DNA of 64,000 bases from Lewinellaceae bacterium (GTDB lineage: Bacteria; Bacteroidota; Bacteroidia; Chitinophagales; Saprospiraceae): the NCBI GenBank assembly GCA_024644235.1, contig JAHELJ010000006.1:106970-170969 (forward strand), given 5' to 3'. The notes beneath the pieces were generated by a model. The model had not been told where the DNA came from. It worked only from the letters and a program-made list of their open reading frames with translations, and searched no databases. The position numbers were made by a program, and so were the translations under genes. Shown in pieces: positions 35,682-45,219 of this stretch; positions within the stretch are counted from its first letter, which is position 1; each line of letters opens with the position of its first letter.

Positions 35682-35873
35682 ATGAGAAAGTCCTTGAGAA
35701 CAATTGGCATTATTGCCTTGATCATCCTTTCCGCCGCCTGTTTCTTGTATCTTAACTATTGTCCTGATGTAGGTGAGATTGAACTGGGTTTTCAACAGTC
35801 AGAGATGACTGATGTCAAAGTATCTAAGTTCATTGTGGAAACCTTGAAAAAGGTAATGGTTACGATACACTAA
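35682..35873 (+). CDS. Short membrane-anchored hypothetical protein (63 aa)
   Basis: A single hydrophobic segment (IGIIALIILSAACFLYL near 8-24) follows a basic start (MRKSLRT), and the rest (MTDVKVSKFIVETLKKVMVTIH) is amphipathic. No family is recognised. It is not a clear shadow of another gene: only 14 bp overlap the opposing fmt gene at the 3' end. A real but unknown small membrane protein is plausible. Confidence 0.45.
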   Translation: MRKSLRTIGIIALIILSAACFLYLNYCPDVGEIELGFQQSEMTDVKVSKFIVETLKKVMVTIH

Positions 35874-36801
35874 GCACCTGCGGCGAGTAGCCATTCAGAA
35901 AGCTTCGGATATCCATCCGTTTCTTTCCCTGCAACTGTAAGTCTAAAACCTCAACTGCACCCTCAGTGGTAGCAATATGCATTTGTATTCGATCTCGAAT
36001 GATAATGCTTCCAGGATCGGCACCAGTCTCTTCTTTGACAGGTCGTGTCCTTAGGATTTTGAGTTGCTGCCCGTCTAATCTCGTCCAGGCTCCGGGGTGA
36101 GGACTCAATCCTCGAATGAAGTTGTGAACCTCTACACTCTTCCTGCTAAAGTCAATCCTGCACATATCGTGGAAGATCTTCGGCGCTCTTGTAGCCTGGC
36201 TATGATCCTGCACTGCAGGTGTGATACTGCCATCAAGGACGCCCTCCACCGTCCTGACAATCAAATTTGCACCAGTATACTTCATCCGGTCATGAACGTC
36301 ACCAGCAGTTTCGTTCATGCCAATGGAGAGTTTTTCCTGAAGCAAAAGATTTCCCGTGTCTATCTCTTTCTGGATGAAGAAAGTCGTGAGCCCCGTCTCC
36401 GTTTCCCCATTGATAATTGCCCAGTTAATCGGAGCCGCACCTCTGTACTTTGGCAGCAGTGAAGCATGAAGATTAATGGTTCCTTTTGGTGGCATTGACC
36501 AAACTGCCTCCGGCAACATTCGAAAAGCAACGACTACCTGAAGGTCGGCTTCCAATGACCTCAACTCTTCCAAGAATGATGGTGATTTTAAGTTCTTGGG
36601 TTGAAGGATGTGCAAGCCGTGCTCCATTGCATATTGTTTGACCGGACTAACAATCCTCTTTTTACCTCCACGTCCACCCAACTTGTCGGTAGCGGTGATT
36701 ATCCCCGCTACGGTATAGCCAGCCGTCCGCAACTGATCAAGGGTTGGAACGGCAAATTGAGGTGTTCCCATAAATACGATCTTACAATCCTCTCTATTCA
36801 T
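35860..36801 (-). CDS. fmt: Methionyl-tRNA formyltransferase
   Basis: This 313-aa enzyme formylates initiator Met-tRNA using 10-formyl-THF. It has KIVFMGTPQFAVPTLDQL, the THF-binding motif region, the active-site motif NLHASLLPKYRGAAPINWAI (split) with Asn, His and Asp in the DTGN region (FFIQKEIDTGNLL), and a C-terminal OB-like tRNA-binding domain (GLSPHPGAWTRLDGQQLKI). I used the ATG at 36801 (MNREDCKIVFMG); the upstream extension has no family match. Divergent from the OmpA-like gene. Confidence 0.95.
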   Translation of the reverse strand: MNREDCKIVFMGTPQFAVPTLDQLRTAGYTVAGIITATDKLGGRGGKKRIVSPVKQYAMEHGLHILQPKNLKSPSFLEELRSLEADLQVVVAFRMLPEAVWSMPPKGTINLHASLLPKYRGAAPINWAIINGETETGLTTFFIQKEIDTGNLLLQEKLSIGMNETAGDVHDRMKYTGANLIVRTVEGVLDGSITPAVQDHSQATRAPKIFHDMCRIDFSRKSVEVHNFIRGLSPHPGAWTRLDGQQLKILRTRPVKEETGADPGSIIIRDRIQMHIATTEGAVEVLDLQLQGKKRMDIRSFLNGYSPQVLSVS

Positions 36802-36935
36802 CAAACTCGTTTGTACGATAAAAGTACACCTAAAGCGTGTCCAGGGTTCCCGGAAGGTCCGATTTGGCAAGTTTATCCTTTTTGACTGACTCTGCCATCA
36901 GTCTTTCAGAGTCACCGGATAAGTACTTTTATCCC

Positions 36936-36943
36936 TATCTTTG
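36936..36943 (+). promoter_or_regulatory. TATCTTTG -7 box upstream of the OmpA-like gene
   Basis: TATCTTTG, followed by C, fits the Bacteroidota TAnnTTTG -7 element and lies 80 bases before the start. No clear TTTG -33 element is at the usual distance. It is the best promoter candidate in the fmt/OmpA divergent region. Confidence 0.55.
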
Positions 36944-37022
36944 CTTGCCCCAAACGGCCCTGAAGGGAATCCCAAATATCAGGTGAAGGTGACAAAACGA
37001 CCCTGGAACGTCTTTACAACAA

Positions 37023-38696
37023 ATGCGATTTATGAAACCATCGTTTTTATTCTTTCTCCTTGCTCTCGTCAATTTACCGACTATCGGCCAGGAAGTGATA
37101 GTGGAAGGCTATGCCTTTGAAAGTGATAATCGTGGCTTTCTTAATGAAGTGCAATTCTCGATATACCCGAAAGGAGATGAAGAGGTAATTCAGACCGTGT
37201 TTTCCGACCTGGAGGGCTTCTTTTCCGTTAGATTGCCTGCGGATCGGATTTTCACCATAACTGCTGAGAAAGATCTCTTTCATCCAACCACTCAGGACAT
37301 TTCCACCGGTAATGCTCAAAACGGTAAGGTCTTTGCCAAATTTCAATTGAACCGAAAGCCTGGCTATCTTTTCGATGTCACCTTAGCTGAAGAAAGAGCT
37401 GACCAGGACTCAGTCGTTCAAGGTATCAGTGGGGCCCGGATCGAAGTGTATAACAACACCTCCAAAGAGCCCGAGTTGGAATTGCAGAATTTTCCCTATC
37501 CCAATTTCAATTTCACCTTTCAACAAGGGAATCATTACACCATCCTCATTCGTAAAAAGGGCTACTTCTCCAAAAGACTGGAGGCTTATGTCAATGTTGA
37601 AAATTGTATTCTTTGTTTTGACGGATTAGCCAGCATCGAAAGTGTCACCGATAATCTGACTGAAGGGCATGAGATGGGCTCACTTCTGGCAAATATCGAA
37701 CTGAAGCGAGCTGATATCGGAAGTGATTTTATGATAGAGAATATCTTCTATGATTTCAATCGAGCAGATATCCGCGCAGACGCTGCTCTGGAACTGAACA
37801 AGTTATTGGGTGTATTGAAGGATAACCCATCGATCAAAGTCGAACTCGGTAGTCATACCGATAGCCGGGGAGATGATGATTATAACTACGATCTGTCCCA
37901 GCGCAGGGCTCAGAACGCCGTAGGTTATCTCGTGCGACAAGGAGTCAACCCCTTGCGAATCACGGCTCAGGGCTATGGAGAAAGAGAACTGACAAATCGA
38001 TGTGCAAATGGTATAGACTGCAGTGAAAGTGAACATCAACAGAATCGACGGACAGTGATTAAGGTTACGGGATACCTGGATGGCGATGATATGCAGAAGA
38101 AAACTCTGGAGGATATTAAACGAGAAGAACAATTTGAAGAACTTCTGCTAGAAGTACAGAATCAGGAAGTGGTCCAGGTTTCTTCAGACCAAGAATTGCC
38201 GGAAGAGATAAAAAATAGTCTTCCACAGGAAGAGATGAATGCGGAAGAAGTTGAGCAAGAGCACAGGTCTATTGATCCGGGCGAAAGCATTGTCAAGACT
38301 CAGAAGGAAACGACAGTGAATGTTAATAAACAACTGGTGAGAGATGCGAAGCATCCGGATCCGCAGTTGGCGATGATTGAAGCTGAGAGTTTACCAGATA
38401 AAATTCTGGAAATAGGAAAGCCAGAGGTGAAATCTATCGAGCTACGTAGTATTCCTAGCGGTTACAACGGATTTATGATTGAGATCTATCGCAGTGCAGT
38501 GCCACTAGGGACAGGTCATTATGTGCGGCGGTCGTTTGCAGATCTTTACCTGGAGCAGACGAAACCAAGTTCATTCTCTTACCTGCTTGGTGACTTCCAA
38601 TCAATTGAAGATGCCCTCATTTATTTTGAGGATGAAATAGAAGAAAGATTTCCCAGAGCTAAGATTCTGGAATACAAACAAGGGAAAAGACAATGA
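37023..38696 (+). CDS. OmpA-family peptidoglycan-associated protein with SPOR-like C-terminus
   Basis: This 557-aa protein has a signal peptide (MKPSFLFFLLALVNLPTIGQ), carboxypeptidase-regulatory-like beta domains (about 25-190, VEGYAFESDNRGFLNEVQFS), and an OmpA domain at about 238-350: IFYDFNRADIRADA, LGSHTDSRGDDDYNYDLSQRRAQNAV (split) and GYGERELTNRCANG. The diaminopimelate-binding Asp and Arg of OmpA are present. A low-complexity acidic linker follows (about 380-470), then a SPOR-like tail (YNGFMIEIYRSAVPLGTGHYV). It links outer membrane and cell wall. The SCP2 gene starts eight bases after its stop. Confidence 0.88.
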   Translation: MRFMKPSFLFFLLALVNLPTIGQEVIVEGYAFESDNRGFLNEVQFSIYPKGDEEVIQTVFSDLEGFFSVRLPADRIFTITAEKDLFHPTTQDISTGNAQNGKVFAKFQLNRKPGYLFDVTLAEERADQDSVVQGISGARIEVYNNTSKEPELELQNFPYPNFNFTFQQGNHYTILIRKKGYFSKRLEAYVNVENCILCFDGLASIESVTDNLTEGHEMGSLLANIELKRADIGSDFMIENIFYDFNRADIRADAALELNKLLGVLKDNPSIKVELGSHTDSRGDDDYNYDLSQRRAQNAVGYLVRQGVNPLRITAQGYGERELTNRCANGIDCSESEHQQNRRTVIKVTGYLDGDDMQKKTLEDIKREEQFEELLLEVQNQEVVQVSSDQELPEEIKNSLPQEEMNAEEVEQEHRSIDPGESIVKTQKETTVNVNKQLVRDAKHPDPQLAMIEAESLPDKILEIGKPEVKSIELRSIPSGYNGFMIEIYRSAVPLGTGHYVRRSFADLYLEQTKPSSFSYLLGDFQSIEDALIYFEDEIEERFPRAKILEYKQGKRQ

Positions 38697-38703
38697 CAGG
38701 ACT

Positions 38704-39021
38704 ATGACAGCAAAAGAGTTCTTAATGGGTTTACCTTCGAAGGTATCGCCCCAGGCGATTGAAGGAATGGAAACTACTTTTCACTTTGACATTGATGGTG
38801 AAGAGGGCGGACAGATTACACTGCAGGTGAAAGATGGTACCTGCGAAGCATCCGAAGGTCTGGTAGGCGATCCAAAATGCGTAGTAAAGGCCAAGGATCA
38901 AAATCTTATGAAAGTGCTGAAAGGGGATCTGAATCCAATGATGGCTCTGCTCACTGGCAAACTTAAGATTACCAATCAAGGCGAAATGCTGAAGTACGCA
39001 AAAATATTCGGTCTGATGTGA
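38704..39021 (+). CDS. SCP2 sterol-binding-domain protein
   Basis: This 105-aa protein is almost entirely an SCP2-type domain: TTFHFDIDGEEGGQITLQVK near 25-44, KCVVKAKDQNLMKVLKGDLNPMMALLTGKLKITNQ (split), with the GDLNPMMALLTGKLKI motif, and a final helix EMLKYAKIFGLM. SCP2 domains bind lipids or acyl-CoA. No signal peptide; cytoplasmic. It follows the OmpA-like gene at eight bases, likely in the same transcript. Confidence 0.9.
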   Translation: MTAKEFLMGLPSKVSPQAIEGMETTFHFDIDGEEGGQITLQVKDGTCEASEGLVGDPKCVVKAKDQNLMKVLKGDLNPMMALLTGKLKITNQGEMLKYAKIFGLM

Positions 39022-39056
39022 TCAATCGTATTTGCGGTTCCTAACCCTGAAGGTCT

Positions 39057-39815
39057 CTAGGGCTTAATCAAACCTGCTTCCCTCAGTACCTTATCTGCCA
39101 GGGTTTGACAGTAATGTGCCTCTTCCTCTGTAAGTATCATGAAATAGATCTGCTCACCTTTATCACCTTTTCTTGACAGCCGGGCGGGAAGGCCCACAGG
39201 CGAAAGTCCTGTCAAAGTGCCAAAGAACATACATGCCGTAAGGTAAGACCCCTGCGTAGAAGGATGAGTCTGATCGGCCGAATGAAGTCCAAAAGAAGGA
39301 TTAGATTTTAAACTAAGGGCCCAGGCGGTGCCGACTGGCACCACTGTGGCGGAAGCTTCCTCAGCCGCTAATTGATAGCCCTGGGAGATGGCTGCCTGCA
39401 TCATTGGCTTCGATTGCCTGGCCCAGGTTTCATACAACATGATTTGGGCTCCGTGAAGTCTGGAGTGATCCGAGATAAGATCAGCAAAGTATACCAGACT
39501 GTCCGGATGTTCAAGAGCTCGCAGACTGTGATCCTGGAGGATTACCACATCGAAGTTTCCGTTGCTAATGATTTCACTGGTATTCAAATTCTTAGCTCCG
39601 CGCCAATGGTCCCCCAGATTAACACCTCCCGCGGTGGATTGATATACATCTAGATGTAGTCCTTTTGCCTCTGCCATGAGCTGGACCTGCAATGGTAAAT
39701 TCCAAAAATAGGTGTAACTATTGCCTACAAAAAGTACTTTTTCTATTGAAGTTTGACTCCAGCATACCGTATTCAAAGAGTTGATTAGGAGCAGATAGCA
39801 GATTCTCAAATGCAT
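39057..39815 (-). CDS. Exported SGNH-type hydrolase (DUF4886-like)
   Basis: The 252-aa protein has a weak signal peptide (MHLRICYLLLINSLNTVCWS), then FVGNSYTYFWNLPLQV with the GNSYT block I (Ser nucleophile), AGGVNLGDHW with block II glycine, VVILQDHS, and the block V Asp-His in SADQTHPSTQGSYL. The family is an SGNH-fold esterase group of unknown substrate. It is the last gene of the MBL-parA-parB-DUF5683 run, 41 bases after DUF5683. Confidence 0.85.
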   Translation of the reverse strand: MHLRICYLLLINSLNTVCWSQTSIEKVLFVGNSYTYFWNLPLQVQLMAEAKGLHLDVYQSTAGGVNLGDHWRGAKNLNTSEIISNGNFDVVILQDHSLRALEHPDSLVYFADLISDHSRLHGAQIMLYETWARQSKPMMQAAISQGYQLAAEEASATVVPVGTAWALSLKSNPSFGLHSADQTHPSTQGSYLTACMFFGTLTGLSPVGLPARLSRKGDKGEQIYFMILTEEEAHYCQTLADKVLREAGLIKP

Positions 39816-39856
39816 ATATAGATGCAGTGTCTAATCGGTGATAGAAATCGAGGAAA

Positions 39857-40489
39857 TTAATCAAAATGAAGAGTAACAGACAATCCGGGTCCTAAAGATT
39901 GCGCCATGGCAGATTCCCACATCGGACTGAACCTGAGTGAGAGATCATCACTGATATCGAAATTCTTCAGATGAGCATCCACATAGGCCTCAAGGGCTTG
40001 TAGGGCATAGACTGCTACAAATCCTACATAAGATAGTTCCCGATTCTTTTCGGCCTGATCCCGAAACCGCCTAATTCCACTCGAGGAGCTGATAATACCA
40101 GCAAACTCATCAAAAGGCTCCATTGAGTTGCGCTCAGCCAGGATACGCTGACCATATGCCACTTCAAATCGATTCTTCTGACTGGTATTGTAGTCGATGG
40201 CATAGATGACTCCTCCAACGGCACCCCATACCAAGGGGAGTTTCCAATAGCGTTTATTATAGATCTGACCTGCTCCGGGAAGTGCCAGAGCATAGATACC
40301 AGCCCGGACCGGATTGGGATATGGTTTTTTCCAATTGGCTTTAAACCGACCCTTTTGCTTCTCTCGTATTTCGTCACGCTCTTGCTGAATCCTTTCATCA
40401 CCGGACTGTGCGGGTACTTGCCTTTGTTGAGCAATACTCATCAATGGTATAGTGACCAAAGCGATCAACAATATTGCATGCAGCTTCAT
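39857..40489 (-). CDS. DUF5683 membrane protein
   Basis: This 210-aa protein has a signal or anchor (MKLHAILLIALVTIPLMSIAQ), a charged region (RIQQERDEIREKQKGRFKA), then YALALPGAGQIYNKRYWKLPLVWGAVGGVIYAID (split), the DUF5683 hallmark with PGAGQIYNKRYWK. The position directly after parAB is typical for this family in Bacteroidota. The function is unknown. 28 bases after parB, in an operon. Confidence 0.9.
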   Translation of the reverse strand: MKLHAILLIALVTIPLMSIAQQRQVPAQSGDERIQQERDEIREKQKGRFKANWKKPYPNPVRAGIYALALPGAGQIYNKRYWKLPLVWGAVGGVIYAIDYNTSQKNRFEVAYGQRILAERNSMEPFDEFAGIISSSSGIRRFRDQAEKNRELSYVGFVAVYALQALEAYVDAHLKNFDISDDLSLRFSPMWESAMAQSLGPGLSVTLHFD

Positions 40490-40517
40490 CTGGGCTAAAA
40501 ACGGCGACCCCCTAGGA

Positions 40518-41399
40518 TTAGTTGCCCTCCATGGTGTCTAAAATGCGGTTGAGCTCATCGTCGGAAGCAAAATTGATAGTTAGGGAGCCTTTCCCCTTTG
40601 AGCTTCGCTTCATGTCAACCTTTGCACCCAGCCATTTTGAAAGGTGATCAACCACCTGTTGGTAATTTGCCGGCAGCCGTTTCTTTTCCACGTTTCTGGA
40701 TGAAGGAGTAGAATAGTCTTTAACCAGTCTCTCAGCGGCTCTGACTGACATATCTTTCTCCAGAATCGTTTGGAGAGCCTGCAATTGTTCTTCCTGATTT
40801 GTCAGACCCAGGATCGCGCGTGCATGGCCCATGCTGATCTTCTCCAGTTTAAGAGCTTGTTGGGCAAGAGGAGGTAGCTTGAGCAGACGGAGATAATTGG
40901 TGACTGTGCTCCTCTTTTTACCCACTCGATCGGACATAGCTTCATGGGTTAGATCACATTCGTCAATCAGTCGCTGATAGGTGATCGCTACCTCGATGGC
41001 ATTAAGATCGGTACGTTGTATATTCTCTACCAATGCCATTTCCAGCATTTCCTGATCATTGGCTTTTCTCACATAGGCCGGGATATTGTCCAGCCCCGCC
41101 ATTTTGCAGGCCCTCAATCGCCGCTCACCCGCGATCAGCTGGTAGGCGTCCGCTGATAGTTTTCGAAGGGTTACGGGCTGGATAAGTCCGAAGGTTCTGA
41201 TGGAATCAGCAAGTTCCTCCAACTCAGACAGATCGAATTCATTACGAGGTTGAAAGGGATTGGCTTCGATCAGGTTCACCGGAACTTCTGTGACGTAATC
41301 GATTGGGGATTTTGGCTTCTCCTTTACAGCAGGTGCATTAGCATTTCCTAACAAGGCCCGAATGCCTTTTCCTAATTCCTTCTTATCTACTTTGCTCAT
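40518..41399 (-). CDS. parB: ParB/RepB/Spo0J-type chromosome partitioning protein
   Basis: This 293-aa protein has [25 protein letters not shown] (split), the ParB N-terminal domain, the CTPase-type motif [29 protein letters not shown], and a helix-turn-helix ([18 protein letters not shown]) that reads parS. A C-terminal dimerisation part follows. It nucleates at parS and recruits ParA and SMC for segregation. It overlaps parA by four bases (ATGA). I saw no canonical parS sequence in the window. Confidence 0.95.
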   Translation of the reverse strand: MSKVDKKELGKGIRALLGNANAPAVKEKPKSPIDYVTEVPVNLIEANPFQPRNEFDLSELEELADSIRTFGLIQPVTLRKLSADAYQLIAGERRLRACKMAGLDNIPAYVRKANDQEMLEMALVENIQRTDLNAIEVAITYQRLIDECDLTHEAMSDRVGKKRSTVTNYLRLLKLPPLAQQALKLEKISMGHARAILGLTNQEEQLQALQTILEKDMSVRAAERLVKDYSTPSSRNVEKKRLPANYQQVVDHLSKWLGAKVDMKRSSKGKGSLTINFASDDELNRILDTMEGN

Positions 41400-42184
41400 G
41401 TGGCAGAAACATTCAATTCGACATTGTTTTTGTCCAAAAATTCCTTGGCAAGATTCAGAAAATTACGCGTGCCTTTCGAATTGGCATCATATAGCAAAAC
41501 CGGCTTGTGCATGCTAGGTGCTTCACCAATCTTGGAGTTGCGATGAATAATCGTTTTAAAAACAGGGTCATCAGCATATCCCTGCATTTCCTTAACCACG
41601 ACATTTGCCAGTCTGAGTCTCTTATCAAACATAGAAAGAATGATGCCTTCGATTTTGAGTTCAGGATTGAGATGTTCACGCACCAGTTCGATGGTGTTCT
41701 TTAGCTTCTGTAGGCCTTCGAGGGCAAAGATTTCACATTGTATCGGGATCATAACCGAGTCGGCAGCTGTCAAAGCATTTACAGTGATGATGCCCAACGA
41801 CGGCAGGCAATCAATCAAGACGAAATCGTAATCGTCTCGGATGGGATCAAGCACATCCTTCACTGCAAACTCCCGGCGGAATCGACTTACCAACTCCAAC
41901 TCTGCACCCACCAGATCAATACTTGAAGGCATGATGAACAGGTTTGGTGTGTCGGTAGCAACGATGATTTCCTCGGCAGGTTGCTTATTAATGATACAAT
42001 CATATGTACTACCCTCCAGCTGCGTTGCATCCACGCCAACTCCCGAAGTAGCATTCGCTTGAGGGTCGGCATCCACTATCAAGACCTTAAAACCAAGGAC
42101 AGCCAGGCTGGCCCCCAGGTTAATAGCCGTAGTAGTTTTGCCTACTCCACCCTTCTGATTGGCAATAGCAATTACTTTTCCCAT
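41396..42184 (-). CDS. parA: ParA-family chromosome partitioning ATPase
   Basis: This 262-aa deviant-Walker ATPase has [20 protein letters not shown] (P-loop with the signature lysine, near 8-27), [17 protein letters not shown] (Walker A'/switch I), [18 protein letters not shown] (Walker B) and [14 protein letters not shown]. It works with ParB to move replicated origins apart. Four-base overlap with parB; three bases downstream of the MBL gene. Confidence 0.96.
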   Translation of the reverse strand: MGKVIAIANQKGGVGKTTTAINLGASLAVLGFKVLIVDADPQANATSGVGVDATQLEGSTYDCIINKQPAEEIIVATDTPNLFIMPSSIDLVGAELELVSRFRREFAVKDVLDPIRDDYDFVLIDCLPSLGIITVNALTAADSVMIPIQCEIFALEGLQKLKNTIELVREHLNPELKIEGIILSMFDKRLRLANVVVKEMQGYADDPVFKTIIHRNSKIGEAPSMHKPVLLYDANSKGTRNFLNLAKEFLDKNNVELNVSAT

Positions 42185-42187
42185 AAA

Positions 42188-42871
42188 TTATCTTTCGATG
42201 ACCTCTCCGATGGTAGGTAGTTTCAGATTTAAGCCCTGTGCCATAAATGCTTGTTTCACTTTAGCATGATCGATCACAATCGGAGGGAAAGTATCGAAAT
42301 GACATCCTATAACATCAGCGCATTCTACAAACTTTGCGGCATGAATGGCCTCTGTCCAGTCCATCGTAAAATTTCCCCCCACAGGCAAAATTGCAAAGTC
42401 TATCTTTCCGCACAGCATGGGGATTAGTTTCATATCCATCGTCAGACATGTATCCCCTGCGATATAGAATTTCACGTCTTCCCTCATGATGACAAATCCA
42501 CCTGGGTTGCCTCCGTAGGTACCATCAGGCAGCACGCTGGAATGAATGGCAGGAACAAATTTAACTGCACCGAACTCAGTTTCCACTGTTCCTCCATGAT
42601 TCATGGGATGGCCGGCCACACCTTTGGCTCCAAACCATTCTACGATTTCATAAGATGATAGTATTCTGGCATCGTTATTCTTAGCTATTTGCTCGGCATC
42701 GGCTACATGGTCACCATGACCATGAGTGAGCAGGATATGTTGAGCGTTGATGGTGGAAATATCCACAGCTGATGCCTTTGGATTTCCAGTGATAAATGGG
42801 TCGACAAGAACACCTGTTCCATCGAAATCGAAATGAAAACAGGAGTGCCCATAATAGGTGATCTTCAGCAT
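42188..42871 (-). CDS. Metallo-beta-lactamase-fold metal-dependent hydrolase (UPF0173-type)
   Basis: This 227-aa protein has the MBL metal motif ILLTHGHGDHVADAEQI (HxHxDH), the later histidines in HPMNHGGTV and AIHSSV, the bridging Asp in YIAGDTCLTMDM, and the last histidine in IGCHFDTFPP. The sequence order (YYGHSCFHFDFDGTGVLVDPFI, split) matches the UPF0173/YtkL group, with unknown substrates. It precedes parA by three bases; co-transcribed. Confidence 0.93.
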   Translation of the reverse strand: MLKITYYGHSCFHFDFDGTGVLVDPFITGNPKASAVDISTINAQHILLTHGHGDHVADAEQIAKNNDARILSSYEIVEWFGAKGVAGHPMNHGGTVETEFGAVKFVPAIHSSVLPDGTYGGNPGGFVIMREDVKFYIAGDTCLTMDMKLIPMLCGKIDFAILPVGGNFTMDWTEAIHAAKFVECADVIGCHFDTFPPIVIDHAKVKQAFMAQGLNLKLPTIGEVIER

Positions 42872-42970
42872 GAGTCTAAGAACATATGAGATTCTAGTGA
42901 AATATTTGAAGCATCACAAAAGTATAACAATCCCTAAACAATTTTGACCTAGCTCCCGTTTTATAATCCT

Positions 42971-42978
42971 TATCTTTG
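42971..42978 (+). promoter_or_regulatory. TATCTTTG -7 box upstream of the FMN reductase
   Basis: TATCTTTG lies 15 bases before the ATG at 42993 and would serve the FMN reductase-lipB pair. A TTTTG element at 42942-42946 lies 24 bases upstream, slightly long for a -33 box. Confidence 0.5.
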
Positions 42979-42992
42979 ATCGCCTGTTAGTA

Positions 42993-43538
42993 GTGATGAT
43001 AACGGTAATTTCAGGAACGAACAGACGCAACAGCGAAACGGAGCGGATAGCCGGTTATATCGTAGAACGACTACGGAACCGATTTGAAGTAGAGGCAAAA
43101 CTGCTGACCCTTACCGATCTTCCTGCAGACATTCTTCATGATGACATGTATAGCAAGGATGGTCAAAGTGACGAACTGGGCAATTTGCAGGACGCTGAAA
43201 TGGTACCTGCCGATAAATTTTGGTTCGTTTTTCCAGAATACAATGGCAGTTTCCCCGGAGTTTTGAAACTCTTTCTGGATGCACTTTCCGTTCGACGATA
43301 TAAGGAGACTTTTGCTAAGAAGAAAGCAGCACTTACCGGTGTATCTTCAGGCAGAGCTGGTAACTTAAGAGGAATGGAACAGCTAACGGGAATACTTAAT
43401 CATCTGCAAGTCGTAGTGCTTCCCAATAAATTGCCTATTTCCGCAGTCGAAGAACTTCTCAATGGCAATGGCACTCTATCCGATCAGAATACTGTCGAAG
43501 TGTTAGATAAGCAGATGGCAGAATTTCTAGCCTTTTGA
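42993..43538 (+). CDS. NADPH-dependent FMN reductase-like flavoprotein
   Basis: This 181-aa flavodoxin-fold protein has VISGTNRRNSETERIAGYIVE (split) with the phosphate-binding S-G-T-N-R-x-N-S motif, FVFPEYNGSFPGVLKLFLDAL (split) with the PEYNGS flavin-binding loop, and ALTGVSSGRAGNLRGM. These match the NAD(P)H-dependent FMN reductase/azoreductase-like family. The natural substrate (quinones, flavin or others) is unknown. It is 10 bases upstream of lipB. Confidence 0.88.
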   Translation: MMITVISGTNRRNSETERIAGYIVERLRNRFEVEAKLLTLTDLPADILHDDMYSKDGQSDELGNLQDAEMVPADKFWFVFPEYNGSFPGVLKLFLDALSVRRYKETFAKKKAALTGVSSGRAGNLRGMEQLTGILNHLQVVVLPNKLPISAVEELLNGNGTLSDQNTVEVLDKQMAEFLAF

Positions 43539-43548
43539 CTTTTAGGTG

Positions 43549-44280
43549 ATGCAAGAAGTGCTTGTGACAGACCTCGGTCGCATTGCTTTCAAGGAAGCAT
43601 GGGAGATCCAACAGTCGCTCTTGGACAAATTGGTGCACCAAAAACGTGAACAACGGGGACTCTCCAAATCCGCACAGACCTCCCCTAAGCATTATTTCCT
43701 TTTTTGTGAACACGACCCGGTCTTTACCCTAGGTAAATCGGGAAAGGAGGATCATCTGCTTCAGCTGAAGTCCGATACCGGGAAGGTGAAGCCAGACTTC
43801 TATAAGATCAACCGGGGAGGAGATATTACGTACCATGGCCCGGGCCAGTTGGTAGGTTACCCCATATTTGATCTCGACTGGTTCTTTACTGACATTCACA
43901 AATACGTCAGATTACTCGAAGAAGGGGTTATTCGTACGTTGTCAGATTTTGGCTTAAAGGGTAGGAGGGTAATAGATTTCACCGGGGTGTGGCTGGAGGG
44001 TGACGAGGATGAACCTGCAAGGAAAATCTGTGCAATTGGCGTACACCTAAGTCGGTGGGTGACGATGCACGGCTTCGCCCTCAATGTGAATACCGATTTG
44101 TCCTACTTCAATCAAATTATACCTTGTGGTATTTCCGATGACGACAAGACTGTGACATCGTTTCGCCAGGAACTAGGGGATGAGGTAGCTCTGTCTGAAG
44201 TAAGGGACAGACTACTAGATCACTATGCAGATCTTTTCGGGTTTACTTATATGCAATCCAATCATCTGGATCTCAGTTAA
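43549..44280 (+). CDS. lipB: Octanoyltransferase LipB
   Basis: This 243-aa protein transfers octanoyl from ACP to lipoyl domains. It has FCEHDPVFTLGKSG, RGGDITYHGPGQLVGYPI, the catalytic lysine region ARKICAIGVHLSRWVTMHGFALNVN (split), and the catalytic cysteine in IPCGISDD. I chose the ATG at 43549 over the GTG at 43546. Convergent with the SDR gene, three bases apart. LipA is not in the window. Confidence 0.95.
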   Translation: MQEVLVTDLGRIAFKEAWEIQQSLLDKLVHQKREQRGLSKSAQTSPKHYFLFCEHDPVFTLGKSGKEDHLLQLKSDTGKVKPDFYKINRGGDITYHGPGQLVGYPIFDLDWFFTDIHKYVRLLEEGVIRTLSDFGLKGRRVIDFTGVWLEGDEDEPARKICAIGVHLSRWVTMHGFALNVNTDLSYFNQIIPCGISDDDKTVTSFRQELGDEVALSEVRDRLLDHYADLFGFTYMQSNHLDLS

Positions 44281-44283
44281 AGA

Positions 44284-45060
44284 CTAGTCTCCAAAGAAGT
44301 CTCTGCCACTCCTGTCGGTGACGATCGCACTGGCCTGTTGAGTTCCCCACATGACCACATCTTCAATATTCACATGAGGGGGTTGTGAAGCAATAAAGTA
44401 AATAGTCTCGGCTATGTCAGGACTCTTGAGCGGTTGGAAATCCTCATACATTTTAGCCAGTTCTTCATCACCATCAAATCGCACCAGGGCAAATTCGGTT
44501 TCTTCAACATGCGATGGACACACTTGCCCCACGCGAATTCGATGCTTGTGCAGATCGAATCGCATTCCTTTGGTGAGGGCGTCCACGGCAAACTTAGTGG
44601 CGCAATAGACATTGCCATTTGGATAAACCTCTTTCCCGGCAATTGAGCACACATTGATGATATGTCCCGATTTTCTTTCCACCATCCAGGGTGAGATCAG
44701 GCGAGTCACATAAAGCAGACCCTTGAGATTGGTGTCGATCATTTCCTCCCAATGTCGTAACTCACCGGATTGAATGGGAGCAAGACCCTTCGCTTTGCCG
44801 GCATTGTTCACCAATATGTCGATGGAGCGCCAGTCTTGTGGTAACGACTCAAGTGCAGCTCTGCATGATTCATAGTCGCGTACATCAAAGGGAAGAGTCT
44901 TTACCTCCAGCGAATGATCTTTCATTAGATCGCTACTAATCGCATCCAGTCGGTCGGCTCGACGGCCGGTAAGGATCATTCTCTTGACGTGGGCAGCGAA
45001 TCGATAAGCGGTTGCCCGGCCGATACCAGAGGTGGCTCCTGTGATCAGTATCGTATTCAT
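44284..45060 (-). CDS. Short-chain dehydrogenase/reductase
   Basis: This 258-aa classical SDR has TGATSGIGRATAYRF (cofactor motif TGxxxGIG), DVRDYESC, LVNNAGKAKG (NNAG), HIINVCSIAGKEVYPNGNVYCATKFAVDAL (split) with catalytic Ser and the YxxxK motif (YCATK), and VCPSHVEETEF. An arginine after the first strand (TGRRADRL) favours NADP. The substrate is unknown; close relatives act on serine or 3-hydroxy acids (YdfG group), which is only a suggestion. Confidence 0.9.
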   Translation of the reverse strand: MNTILITGATSGIGRATAYRFAAHVKRMILTGRRADRLDAISSDLMKDHSLEVKTLPFDVRDYESCRAALESLPQDWRSIDILVNNAGKAKGLAPIQSGELRHWEEMIDTNLKGLLYVTRLISPWMVERKSGHIINVCSIAGKEVYPNGNVYCATKFAVDALTKGMRFDLHKHRIRVGQVCPSHVEETEFALVRFDGDEELAKMYEDFQPLKSPDIAETIYFIASQPPHVNIEDVVMWGTQQASAIVTDRSGRDFFGD

Positions 45061-45141
45061 GGTAGAAAGTTAGGGCATTCTTACCATATACTCGTGAAGA
45101 CCGTTCGTCTTAAGACTCATGCGCTGAAAATCAAAAAGATA

Positions 45142-45150
45142 TGTGGATAA
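45142..45150. other. Perfect DnaA-box consensus (TGTGGATAA)
   Basis: The 9-mer is the exact reverse complement of TTATCCACA. It is isolated in the interval between the SDR and hybrid kinase genes, with no cluster or AT-rich unwinding element nearby, so an origin is unlikely. It may titrate DnaA or be chance. Confidence 0.35.
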
Positions 45151-45219
45151 ACTTCTAACGACTATGAAACCTTTTCATATAAAAAACTGTAGATTTAGGT
45201 ATACTCAAATCAGTCCCTT

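Noticed and set aside
41396..42220. Search for parS next to parAB
   Set aside because: No 16-bp palindrome of the parS type (TGTTTCACGTGAAACA-like) was seen here or elsewhere in the window.
45142..45150. Perfect DnaA box as a sign of a replication origin
   Set aside because: It is single. Other near-matches (around 16669, 17318, 42755 and 49652) are scattered and mostly have a mismatch, and no AT-rich unwinding region or dnaA gene is near. A cluster would be needed.
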